From positions 1 through 64,000 of the forward strand of contig NZ_JAMTCK010000026.1 of NCBI RefSeq assembly GCF_024171785.1: a stretch of 64,000 bases of DNA. The letters are read 5' to 3'. The DNA comes from Goodfellowiella coeruleoviolacea. Lineage in GTDB: Bacteria; Actinomycetota; Actinomycetes; Mycobacteriales; Pseudonocardiaceae. Positions within the stretch are counted from its first letter, which is position 1; the number at the start of each line of letters is the position of its first letter. Both the position numbers and the translations under genes were made by a program. The notes beneath the pieces are model-generated. The model had not been told where the DNA came from, did not search any database, and worked only from the letters and a program-made list of their open reading frames with translations. This document shows positions 48,019 through 56,488 of the stretch, piece after piece.

Positions 48019-51000
48019 ATGTCGTCGCAAGGTAACACCGCGATCCACAGTGGACTGACGGGTGTCCCGGCCAGTCGCCGGGAGCAGGCGCTGTGGCTGT
48101 TGGACCGGCTGGTCCCCGGCAGCGGGGTCAACAACCTGCACCTCGCCTTCCGGGTGCGCGGCGGCCTGGACCTGCCCGCGTGCCGCCAGGCGCTGTCCTT
48201 CCTGCTGCACCGCCACCAGGTGCTGCGCACGGTGTTCACGGCGGGGGAGACCGGGCTCCGCAAGGCGGTGCTCGCTCCCGAGCGGATCGAGGTCGACGTC
48301 CCCGAGCGGGCCTGCCCGGACGAGACCGTCCACGCCGAGCTGACCGCGTTCGTGGCGCGGCCCTTCGTGTTGGACGGCCGGCCGCTGCTGCGCGCGGTGT
48401 GCCTGCGCTGCCCCGGCGGCGACGTGTTCTGCGTGGCCGTGCACCACCTGAACTTCGACACCGTGTCCGCGACCGTGCTGCACGAGGAGTTCGTCGCCGT
48501 CTACGACGCGCTGGTCGCCGGCGGCCAGCCACCGGCCGAACTGCGCGACCAGGTGCCGGCCCTGCCGGAAGCCGAGCCCAGCCAGGAGAGCCTGCGGTTC
48601 TGGCGGACGCAGCTGCGCGGCGTGCGGCCGGACGACCTGGAACTGTCCTGCGGCACCCCCAACGCCCCGAACACCACGCTGGCCGGCGGCCAGGTAACCC
48701 ACGCGCTGTCAGCCGAGGCCGTGGCCGTGGTGCGGCGGCTGGAGCGGGACGTGCGCGCGCCCGAGGCCGTCGTCCTGCTCGCCGCCTACTACCTGCTGCT
48801 GCACAACCACGGCGCCGGGCCCGACCTGGTGGTCGGATCGCCCATCAACGTGCGCGGCCCGGCCGCCGCCCGCGCCATCGGCTACCACGTCAACGTGGTG
48901 CCGCTGCGGGTGCGCGTCGAACCGGGGGAGAGCTTCCGCGAGCTGGTCCGCCGCACCAGGAACGTGTTCCTGAGCGCGATCACGCACGTGGACGTGCCCG
49001 TGGACAACCTGCTCGCGGAGATCCCCCGCACCGGGTCGTCCTGGCGGCACACGGTTTTCCGGCACGTGTTCAACTACGTGCCGGACAGCGGCGCGGCCCG
49101 GTTCCGCATCGGCGGTCTGGTCGGCGAGCCACTGGCCGTGGAGACCGGCTACAGCAAGTTCGACCTGGAGTTCTTCGTGCTGCCCAGCGCGGACGGAATC
49201 CGGGTCCGGGCCGCCCACGGCGCCGAGGTCCTCGACCGGAGCGACGTGCGGGCGCTGCTGCTGCGCTACGAGGCGCTGCTGGTGGCGTTGGGCCAGGGCG
49301 TGGACCAGCCCGTCGCCGACCTGCGCGGGTGGAGCGAGCCCGACACCACCACGATCGCGGCGGCGAACGCGACGGCCCGCCCGGTGTCCCCACCGACCGT
49401 GCTGGCCGCGGTGGCCGCCGCCGTGGCCGCGTCGCCCGCCGCCGTGGCCGTGGTGGACGGCGAGCGCCAGGTGAGCTACCAGCGGCTGTGGGACGCGGCG
49501 CTGGCCGTGCGCGACCTGCTGGCCGGCTGCGGTGTGGCCCGATCTGGTGTGGCCCCGCGCGCGGTGGTGGCGGTGCTGGCGCCGCGCGGCCCGGAACTGG
49601 CCGCCGCCGTGCTCGGCGTCTGGCTCGCCGGGGCCGCCTACCTCCCGCTGGACCCGGACCACCCCGAACAGCGCCTCACCCACCAGCTCACCGACGCGGG
49701 CGCGCGGGTGGTCCTCGCCGCCGCCGGGCTGAGCGTGCCGGCCAGCCAGGAGCGGACCGTGCTCACCCTGCCCGGGGTGGACGAGGCCCGGCCCCGCGCC
49801 GACCTCGACACCACGGCCGCGCACCCGGACGGGTGCGCCTACCTGATCTACACCTCCGGCTCCACCGGCCGCCCCAAGGGCACCCTGGTCAGCCACGCCA
49901 GCCTGGCCAACCTGGTGGCGCACTTCGCCGACGAACTCGACGTGACCGGTGCGGACGCCGTGCTGTGGCTGACCACCTTCACCTTCGACATCTCCGCGCT
50001 GGAGCTGTTGCTGCCCCTGGTCCGCGGCGGCCGGCTGGTCGTGGCACCCGACGAGGCCAGGGTGGACGGCCGGGCCCTGCGCGAGCTGGTGCGGCGGCAC
50101 GCGGTCGGCATCGTCCAGGCGACCCCGACCACCTGGCGGTGCGTGCTGGACGAGGTCGCGGACGAGTTGGCCGGCCGGCGGGTGCTGTGCGGCGGCGAGC
50201 CCCTGCCGCCGGCACTGGCGCGTCGACTGGTCGCCACCGGCTGCCAGCTGCGCAACGTCTACGGCCCGACCGAGACCACGATCTGGTCCACCTGTGCGCG
50301 GGTGGACGGGGTGGTGGGCGAGCGCGTCGCGGTGGGCCGCCCGATCGGCAACACCCAGGTGTTCGTCATGGACGCCGCCGGCCGGGACCTGCCGGTCGGG
50401 GTGCGCGGCGAGCTTTGCATCGCGGGCGGCGGCGTGGCCATCGGCTACCACGACAGGCCGGAGCTGACCGCGCAGCGCTTCGGCGACCACCCGCGCTACG
50501 GCCGCTTCTACCGCACCGGGGACGTGGCCCGGTGGCTGCCGGACGGCACCCTGGAGCTGGCCGGGCGCGCCGACCGGCAGATCAAGCTGCGCGGCAACCG
50601 CATCGAGCTCGGCGAGATCGAGTCGGTGCTGTGCGACCACCCCGAGGTCGCCGGCGCCGCCGTGGTGGTCGCCGGCGACCCGAGCGCCGACGCCGTGCTG
50701 GTGGCCTTCGTCCAGACCGCCGACAGCGCCGGCGCGGCCGACCGGCTGTGGCAGCACGCCCGCGCCCAGCTGCCCCGGTCGTGGGTGCCCCAGGAGTTCG
50801 TGATCGTGGACGCGCTGCCCACCACGGTCAACGACAAGGTCGACTACTCGACCCTGACCGGCCTGGCCGAGCGGCGCCGGGCCGACCGGGCCGAGCGCCC
50901 GGACGCACCGGCCGACGCGGACCCGCTGCTGGCCGCCGTGCTCGGCCTGTTCGCCGAGCTGCTGGGCCGGGCGGATGTGACGGCCGGGACCAACTTCTTC

Positions 51001-51165
51001 GTGCACGGCGGGCACTCGCTGCTGGCCGCGAAGCTGGCGCAGCGGCTGCACGCCGCGACCGGGGTGCGGCTGCGGCTCGCCGAGGTGTTCAACGACCCCA
51101 CACCCGCCGGCCTGGCCGAGCGGCTGCGCGCGGCCGACGCCTCGACGCCGCCCGTGACGCCCTGA
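48019..51165 (+). CDS. ncmB: NRPS module C-A-T, glycine-specific, capping the polyketide
   Basis: The protein has 1048 residues. The condensation domain holds HHLNFDT near 142 (HHxxxD kept, final Gly replaced by Thr). The adenylation domain has YTSGSTGRPKG near 611 and a binding pocket that I read as D-I-L-Q-L-G-V-I-W, one change from the standard glycine code (Leu to Val), with the catalytic Lys in NDKVD. The thiolation domain carries Ser1000 in HGGHSL. There is no thioesterase, which fits release by the neighbouring Dieckmann cyclase. The ATG at 48019 has GAGGGAAG upstream; the longer frame from 47947 is low-complexity. The product should be an N-acylglycyl thioester that becomes a tetramic acid ring. 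The gene ends 12 bases before the convergent regulator gene. The symbol is assigned from the recalled nocamycin gene content. Confidence 0.93.
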   Translation: MSSQGNTAIHSGLTGVPASRREQALWLLDRLVPGSGVNNLHLAFRVRGGLDLPACRQALSFLLHRHQVLRTVFTAGETGLRKAVLAPERIEVDVPERACPDETVHAELTAFVARPFVLDGRPLLRAVCLRCPGGDVFCVAVHHLNFDTVSATVLHEEFVAVYDALVAGGQPPAELRDQVPALPEAEPSQESLRFWRTQLRGVRPDDLELSCGTPNAPNTTLAGGQVTHALSAEAVAVVRRLERDVRAPEAVVLLAAYYLLLHNHGAGPDLVVGSPINVRGPAAARAIGYHVNVVPLRVRVEPGESFRELVRRTRNVFLSAITHVDVPVDNLLAEIPRTGSSWRHTVFRHVFNYVPDSGAARFRIGGLVGEPLAVETGYSKFDLEFFVLPSADGIRVRAAHGAEVLDRSDVRALLLRYEALLVALGQGVDQPVADLRGWSEPDTTTIAAANATARPVSPPTVLAAVAAAVAASPAAVAVVDGERQVSYQRLWDAALAVRDLLAGCGVARSGVAPRAVVAVLAPRGPELAAAVLGVWLAGAAYLPLDPDHPEQRLTHQLTDAGARVVLAAAGLSVPASQERTVLTLPGVDEARPRADLDTTAAHPDGCAYLIYTSGSTGRPKGTLVSHASLANLVAHFADELDVTGADAVLWLTTFTFDISALELLLPLVRGGRLVVAPDEARVDGRALRELVRRHAVGIVQATPTTWRCVLDEVADELAGRRVLCGGEPLPPALARRLVATGCQLRNVYGPTETTIWSTCARVDGVVGERVAVGRPIGNTQVFVMDAAGRDLPVGVRGELCIAGGGVAIGYHDRPELTAQRFGDHPRYGRFYRTGDVARWLPDGTLELAGRADRQIKLRGNRIELGEIESVLCDHPEVAGAAVVVAGDPSADAVLVAFVQTADSAGAADRLWQHARAQLPRSWVPQEFVIVDALPTTVNDKVDYSTLTGLAERRRADRAERPDAPADADPLLAAVLGLFAELLGRADVTAGTNFFVHGGHSLLAAKLAQRLHAATGVRLRLAEVFNDPTPAGLAERLRAADASTPPVTP

Positions 51166-51177
51166 GCCGGGCCCCCG

Positions 51178-53973
51178 CTACACCCGGTCCGGCTCGTTCA
51201 GCGGCAGGCAGGGCGCCAGGTCGGTGCGGCGCTGCACGCTGAGCTTGCGGTACACCCGGGTGAGGTGCTGCTCGACCGTGCTCACGGTGATGTAGAGGGT
51301 GTGGGCGATCTGCCGGTTCGTCTTGCCCTGTGCCGCCAGGGTGGCCACGCGCAGCTCGGCGTCGGTGAGCGCCGCCGCCGGCTGCTCGTCCGAGGTGACC
51401 TGCAGCGGCACCGCCAGGTCGGCGTCGGTGGGATCGGGCAGCAGCTTCGCGCACAGCGGCTGCGCGCCGCAGTCCCTGGCCGCCGCCCACGCCTGCCTGC
51501 CGGTCGCCCTGGCCCGGCCGTGCTCGCCGAGCGCCTCGTGCGCCCAGCTCAGCTCGGCCAGTGCGCGGGCGAGTTCCAGCCGGTCGCCGCTGGCCCGCAA
51601 CTCCTCGGCGGCGCGGATCAGCAGCCGGGGGCGCTCCGACGGGTCCAGGGTCGTGGCGAGCACGCGCAGGGACAGGCCGTGCGACCGGGACGGCTCGGCG
51701 CCGAGCTTGGTCAGCTGGTCCTCCACCAGTTTCCTGGCCCGCTCCGGCTTGCCCAGGCGCAGCCAGGCGGTGGCGGCGTCACTGCGCCAGGGCACCAGCG
51801 CCGGCAGGTCCATGTTCCAGCTGACCGCCATCTCGCCGCACGCCAGGAAATCGCCCAGCGCGGCCTGGGCGTGGCCGGTGGCCAGGAAGTACTGACCGCG
51901 CGCCTGGAGGTAGTGCAGGCCGAAGCGGGTCTGGAACATGACATCCGGCACGGGCATCCGCAGCTGGGCGGCGGCCTCGTCGTAACGGCCCATCGCGGTC
52001 AGCGCCAGCACCAGGTTGGCCAGGGGCAGCCCCACGGCGACCCCCCACGCCCTGGGCGAGATGCGGTGGAACGACCAGGTGACCTCGTCCGCGGCCGCGG
52101 CCAGATCGCCCCGGCGGAAGGACACGGTGGCCCGCACGGCGGCGAGCATGCCCTGCCAGGTCGGTGCCTGCCGGCCGGAGGCCTCCCGGAGCAGCACGTT
52201 CGACCAGTGCGCCGCCTTGTCCAGCTGGTCCGCGTAGATCAGCGCCATCAGCGCGACCTTGACGCGCCCGAGGGTCCGGTCGGTCAGCCGGGACAGCTGC
52301 AGGACCTGCTCGGCCCCGGTGACCAGGTCCTCGTCCGCGCCGCGGGACAGCGTCGCGGCGAGCACGGCGACCGCCTGGAACTGCGGGTCGATGGTGACCG
52401 CGGGGCCCATCTGCTCGGCCACCGCGGTCGTGTCCTGCCGGGGTAGCCGGGCGAGGAAGCGCGGATGGGTGCAGGACAGCCACAGGCCGATGATGCGCAG
52501 CTCGTCCGCGCCCCGGTTGTCGGCGGCGTGCACCGACTCCCTGATCCACTCGAACGCCTCGGCGGCCTCGTCCAACCGGCCGAACCACAGCAGGTCGCCG
52601 AGCATCGCCGTGACACTGGACCGGCACAGCAGCCCCTGGCGCATGGCCGTGCGCAGCTGGCCGAGGTGCCGGGCGGCGGCCGAGGGGCTGACCCGCCAGG
52701 TGGCCCTGGCGCGCACCGCGGTGATCTCGGCCAGGGTCCGCTCGTCGGCGCAGAACTGCCTGGCCCGGTCCAGGCACTCGATGGCGGTGTCAACGTGGTC
52801 GTTGTCCAACTGCTGTTCGGCCGCCTCCCGGAGCACGTCCGCGGCCCACGCGTCCTTGGTGTCCTCCACGGCGAACAGGTGCTGGGACACCAGCATCGCG
52901 GACGCGCCCTCGTCGTGCAGCAGTTGGGCGACCCGCCGGTGCAGGCCGGCGCGCGCGGCCGGGGACAGCGCGTGCAGCACGATCGAGCGGGTCGCCGCGT
53001 GGCGGAACCGACCGGCGGCCAGCAGGCCGCCCTCGGTGAGCGCGTGGATCTCCCGCGCCACGGTGTCGGCGTCGATGTCCAACAACCGCCCCAGCAGCGC
53101 CGGTGAACTGAGGTCCCCGAGGACCGCGATGGCCCTGGCCACCGCCAGGGTCAGGGTGTCGGCGCGGTGCAGGTAGGTCAGCACGGCCTGGCCGAAGGCG
53201 TCCCCGGTGGTGAGTTCGTCACCCGCAGCCGAGGACCCGGCACCCGCGCCGGCCGTGCGGTTGTCCTCGATCAGGGCCCGCACCAGCAGCGGGTTTCCGC
53301 CGACCGCTGCCACGCAGGCCGGAGCCAGCCGCCGGCCCAGCGGTTCACCGAGGTGTTTGACCAGCAGCCGCGCCACGCCGTGCTGGGACAGCGGGGCGAG
53401 CCGGATGCGGCGGAAGTGCGGCTGGCTGAAGAGTTCGGCGTGCACCGAGGACAGGTCCGCGCTGGGGCGCGGCTGCTCGGTGAGCACCACCAGCACCCGG
53501 GCCGACCGGACCCGCCGGATGACGTGGCACAGGCAGTCCAGCGAGGCGCTGTCCGTGTGCTGCACGTCGTCCACGGACAGCACCAGCGGGCCGGCGTCGG
53601 CGAGGTCGAGCAGGGCGTTGCCCAACGCGTGCACCCCCCGAGGGCGGACCGGGTCGGCCGGCCGCGCCGGCTCGGGTTGGGCCGCCTGCGCGAGCAGACC
53701 GGCCACCTGGGCGTCGACCTCGGGAGCGAGCGCGGCGCGTTGGACCAGCTGCCGCACGATCGCCAGGGGCACGTCGCGCTCCACCGGTGAACCGGTCGCG
53801 CTGAGCACCCGACCGCCCGCGGCGGTGACGAGTTCACCGAACGCGTCCAGCAGCGCGGTCTTCCCGGTGGCTGTCTCACCCACGATCACCGCGACGCCTC
53901 CGGTGCCCCGGGCACAGGAGGCGAAGAGGCTCATCAGGGCGCGAAGTTCGCTGTTGCGCTCCACCAATGCCAT
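51178..53973 (-). CDS. LAL-type LuxR-family transcriptional activator
   Basis: The protein has 931 residues from the ATG at 53973, with a GGGGGAGG ribosome binding site; a GTG at 53991 is less likely. Walker A (GETATGKT, residues 32-39) and Walker B (LVLSVDDVQ, near 135) form an AAA/NACHT-like ATPase. A long helical sensor region follows. A LuxR helix-turn-helix closes the protein (LTDAELRVATLAAQGKTNRQ and STVEQHLTRVYRKL). Large ATP-binding LuxR proteins of the MalT type are the usual pathway activators of macrolide and tetramate clusters. The gene lies between the NRPS and the flavin oxidase and probably drives the TAGGGG-bearing promoters. Its own upstream region lacks that motif, so it is likely not self-activating. 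Confidence 0.93.
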   Translation of the reverse strand: MALVERNSELRALMSLFASCARGTGGVAVIVGETATGKTALLDAFGELVTAAGGRVLSATGSPVERDVPLAIVRQLVQRAALAPEVDAQVAGLLAQAAQPEPARPADPVRPRGVHALGNALLDLADAGPLVLSVDDVQHTDSASLDCLCHVIRRVRSARVLVVLTEQPRPSADLSSVHAELFSQPHFRRIRLAPLSQHGVARLLVKHLGEPLGRRLAPACVAAVGGNPLLVRALIEDNRTAGAGAGSSAAGDELTTGDAFGQAVLTYLHRADTLTLAVARAIAVLGDLSSPALLGRLLDIDADTVAREIHALTEGGLLAAGRFRHAATRSIVLHALSPAARAGLHRRVAQLLHDEGASAMLVSQHLFAVEDTKDAWAADVLREAAEQQLDNDHVDTAIECLDRARQFCADERTLAEITAVRARATWRVSPSAAARHLGQLRTAMRQGLLCRSSVTAMLGDLLWFGRLDEAAEAFEWIRESVHAADNRGADELRIIGLWLSCTHPRFLARLPRQDTTAVAEQMGPAVTIDPQFQAVAVLAATLSRGADEDLVTGAEQVLQLSRLTDRTLGRVKVALMALIYADQLDKAAHWSNVLLREASGRQAPTWQGMLAAVRATVSFRRGDLAAAADEVTWSFHRISPRAWGVAVGLPLANLVLALTAMGRYDEAAAQLRMPVPDVMFQTRFGLHYLQARGQYFLATGHAQAALGDFLACGEMAVSWNMDLPALVPWRSDAATAWLRLGKPERARKLVEDQLTKLGAEPSRSHGLSLRVLATTLDPSERPRLLIRAAEELRASGDRLELARALAELSWAHEALGEHGRARATGRQAWAAARDCGAQPLCAKLLPDPTDADLAVPLQVTSDEQPAAALTDAELRVATLAAQGKTNRQIAHTLYITVSTVEQHLTRVYRKLSVQRRTDLAPCLPLNEPDRV

Positions 53974-54390
53974 TGGCGCCGCCTCCCCCACATGACGACA
54001 GCAGTCACTACGCTCGGGCGGTCAACTGGACAGCGCGGGGAACTTGTGGAACGTCCCCCAGACGCCCTCCAAGATGGATCAAAGCACGTCTCACGTTACC
54101 GGCACAGCAGGCGCCGGGCGGCCGAAAGCCGGCAGGTTCACTGGACTGTCCGGCGCAATCCGATGGGACGATCGGGTCGACGTTGACCCGGCGGGCTCAG
54201 CCGGCTGCGGCGGACGAGCCAGGCCGCGTGGCGGAAACGGCCGTGCGCTGGTGCGCCAGGTAGTGCACCAGCGGTGCTCGGTTCGGCCACCGCGTGATCG
54301 GCCACCGCCCGTGTTCGAGCACGGCGCGTTCGGCCACGGCGCGTTCGGCCACGCAGTGATCGGCCACGGCCGGTGGACGAACACCGCGGG
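53974..54390. other. 417-base spacer upstream of the LAL gene
   Basis: There is no credible gene here. The part near the LAL start is less GC-rich than its surroundings and may hold the LAL promoter. I cannot point to a definite -35/-10 pair. The distal part contains the 15-bp tandem repeats listed separately. The small frames seen here come from those repeats and from GC bias. Confidence 0.5.
54288..54376. repeat. Imperfect 15-bp tandem repeat, about six units
   Basis: Units begin with CAC and have the form CACGGCGCGTTCGGC. Two are identical (54320-54334 and 54335-54349). Others at 54288-54302 and 54350-54364 share CAC plus GTGATCGGC. One unit is 17 bases long and the last is cut short. The array lies just past the stop codon of the flavin oxidase gene and far upstream of the LAL gene. 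It may be a decayed coding tail or a variable repeat. I see no sign of a protein-binding palindrome. Confidence 0.75.
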
Positions 54391-55938
54391 CTAGGACCTG
54401 GACGCGGACTCGGGCGCGGGGCTGATGGACAGCCGGTGCCGGAACACGTTGCCCGGATCCCACCGCCCCTTGACCTGTTGCAGCCTCGGGTAGTTGTCCT
54501 TGTAGTACAGGGTGTGCCACGGCACGCCCGAGGAGTTCCACGCCGGGTCGGCCAGGTCGGCGTCCGGGTAGTTGATGTAGGAGCCGTCGCTGCCGGCCCC
54601 GGGCACGGGCACGCCCCCGGTGTCGGCGTACACGTCCCGGTAGAACTCGCGGATCCACGCCAGGTGCTCGGCATCCGCCCGGTCCGACCAGGTCGTCACG
54701 TACACGGCCTTGAGCATCGAGTCGCGCTGGGCGAGCGCCGTGGCCCGCGGCGACACCGTGTTGACCTTGCCGCCGTAGGCGATGAGCCCGACCAACGCGC
54801 CCGGATTGGCGTAGTCGGTCCGGGTCAGGTACCGGTACAGGGTGGCGATCTGCGCCGGCGTGTAGCTCTGGCGCAGGTAGGCGGCCTTCACCTTCACCGA
54901 GCCGCTCATGTCGCCGTCGCCGGCGATGCCCGGCCACCGCGTGGAGTGCCACCACGGCATCCGCTGCTGCTGGTGGGCGACGGGCCGGACGCCGTCGCCC
55001 ACCGCGGCCACGTAGTCGGCCAGCAACCGCTCCGCCCCCGGGTTCGTGCCGTCCACCTGCGTCACCATCGCGATCGCGCCGCTGGCCCGGTGGGTGAGCG
55101 CGAGCATGCTGTACAGCCCGGTGAACGGCGAGTCCGGCGCGCTGTGCCGCTCGAACCAGGACCCGTGGTTGCCGACCAGGCGGCCGAACGCGGTCTCGTC
55201 CAGCTCGTCCCAGGACCAGGCGGTGGTGCTCACCACCACCTCGGCCGGGGCCCTGGGCAACAGCAGCGCCGGGTCGGCCGCCGTGCCGCCGGGGGAGCGG
55301 AACCAGTAGCGGGTGACCACACCGAAGTTCCCGCCGCCACCCCCGGTGTGGGCCCACCACAGGTCGTGGTGCGGGTCGTCCGGGTCGCTGCTGGCCGTCA
55401 CGCACCGGGCGGTGCCGTCCTCGTCCACCACCACGACCTCGACGGCGTGCAGGTAGTCGACGATCGAGCCGTGCAGCCGGGACAGCGGGCCGTAGCCGCC
55501 GCCGGGGACGTGCCCGCCCACCGCCACGGTCGGCCCGCCGCCGCCGGGAACGGTCACGCCCCAACGCTTGAACAGGCTGCGGTACACCTCGCCGAGCGTG
55601 GTGCCGGCGCCCACGGCGAACGCGCCCCGCCGCTGGTCGAACGAGATCCCGGTGAACTCGCCGAGATCCAGCACCACCCGCACGTCGGGGTGGGCGACGA
55701 AGTCCTCGTAGCAGTGCCCACCGCTGCGGACCGCGAGCCGCTGGCCGGCCCGGACCGCCTCCTGCACCGCCTGAACGACCTCAGCGGTCGATCTGGCCAC
55801 CCGCACCAGCTCGGGCCGACCCACGAAGCGGTCGTTGATTCCCCGCACGAGGTCGCCGTAGCGGTTGTCGCCCGGGGTCACGGTGATCGGGCTCTGCGGC
55901 GGTGGTGCGCTCGTCGGCACCGCGCGAGGTTCAGCCAC
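54391..55938 (-). CDS. BBE-like FAD-dependent oxidase (TrdL/TamL type)
   Basis: The protein has 515 residues from the GTG at 55938, with GGAG seven bases upstream. An N-terminal FAD-binding PCMH domain holds SGGHCY (His75, the covalent FAD site) and GGHVPGGGYG. A C-terminal berberine-bridge motif, NYPDADL, is followed by YYKDNYPRLQQVKGRWDPGN. In tirandamycin the relative TamL/TrdL oxidises the C10 alcohol to a ketone and holds FAD through both His and Cys. Here the second anchor is missing: Gly135 occupies the place of the usual Cys before Pro136, though an extra Cys76 follows His75. A longer frame to 56058 would overlap the TAGGGG site, so I prefer 55938. The likely role is oxidation of an alcohol on the tetramate polyketide. 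Confidence 0.92.
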   Translation of the reverse strand: MAEPRAVPTSAPPPQSPITVTPGDNRYGDLVRGINDRFVGRPELVRVARSTAEVVQAVQEAVRAGQRLAVRSGGHCYEDFVAHPDVRVVLDLGEFTGISFDQRRGAFAVGAGTTLGEVYRSLFKRWGVTVPGGGGPTVAVGGHVPGGGYGPLSRLHGSIVDYLHAVEVVVVDEDGTARCVTASSDPDDPHHDLWWAHTGGGGGNFGVVTRYWFRSPGGTAADPALLLPRAPAEVVVSTTAWSWDELDETAFGRLVGNHGSWFERHSAPDSPFTGLYSMLALTHRASGAIAMVTQVDGTNPGAERLLADYVAAVGDGVRPVAHQQQRMPWWHSTRWPGIAGDGDMSGSVKVKAAYLRQSYTPAQIATLYRYLTRTDYANPGALVGLIAYGGKVNTVSPRATALAQRDSMLKAVYVTTWSDRADAEHLAWIREFYRDVYADTGGVPVPGAGSDGSYINYPDADLADPAWNSSGVPWHTLYYKDNYPRLQQVKGRWDPGNVFRHRLSISPAPESASRS

Positions 55939-56044
55939 TCCAGCACTCCAGACTCGGTGTATGTCGGCGGGATTCGGAACCGGCGCCGATAATTCCCGTC
56001 TTCGCCTGGTGGCGATACCCGCGATGGGCGTTTCTGTGGTCAGA

Positions 56045-56075
56045 TAGGGGTTGTGCACGAAATGGCGGTAGGGGT
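56045..56075 (+). promoter_or_regulatory. TAGGGGTT pair, 24 bp apart (array 3)
   Basis: TAGGGGTT at 56045-56052 and at 56069-56076 are spaced by exactly two 12-bp periods. They lie about 110-140 bases upstream of the flavin oxidase start (minus) and 415-445 bases upstream of the PKS ATG (plus). Confidence 0.6.
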
Positions 56076-56273
56076 TCGCGCGGGCGGCCGAGGAGGGCAG
56101 TCAGGGGTGGTCGGCCAGCACCGCTGGTGGTAGGTTCTCCGCGACATTCGGCCCGTGCCCGACCAGCTGGTCCACCACGCGGCCGCGCCTGGCAACGGGG
56201 TCTCCGGCCGGCTCGGCCAACCCGGGCGACACCCGAGGGAACGGCGGGACTGAATTGACGCCCGATCCCGGTC

Positions 56274-56301
56274 TAGGGGCACGTTAGGGGTGCGTAGGGG
56301 C
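56274..56301 (+). promoter_or_regulatory. Three TAGGGG(T/C) sites at 10-11 bp spacing (array 4)
   Basis: TAGGGGC at 56274-56280, TAGGGGT at 56285-56291 and TAGGGGC at 56295-56301 lie about 190-215 bases before the PKS start and face it. This is the tightest of the four arrays. Confidence 0.65.
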
Positions 56302-56488
56302 TCTTGAGCGCGGTCCGCACTCCGTAGCCTCGTTGTTCAGTGGTCGAATTACCGGGTGCGCGATCCGGTTGTGCGCGCCCATGCCATTCAGCCGGCGGAC
56401 GGAATATCGGATCGCTGATATGTGAATGAAAGAATTCATTGTGGCGACCTGGTAATCCGTATTTCGTGAGTGAGGATCGCTGAGCGCG

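Larger units (their letters stand above)
55939..56488. other. 550-base divergent control region between oxidase and PKS
   Basis: It contains two TAGGGG arrays (listed separately) and, nearer the PKS, an AT-rich leader from about 56400 to 56470 that stands out in this GC-rich DNA. That leader holds an inverted repeat, AATGAA-4-TTCATT, at 56425-56440. The middle part, 56080-56250, shows no gene that I can support; the frames there have no start signal or family likeness. This is the likely promoter for the first PKS gene and for the flavin oxidase. Confidence 0.55.

Noticed and set aside
56040-56282. 80-codon minus-strand frame in the oxidase/PKS control region
   Set aside because: It has no ribosome binding site and no family likeness, and it covers the regulatory repeats.
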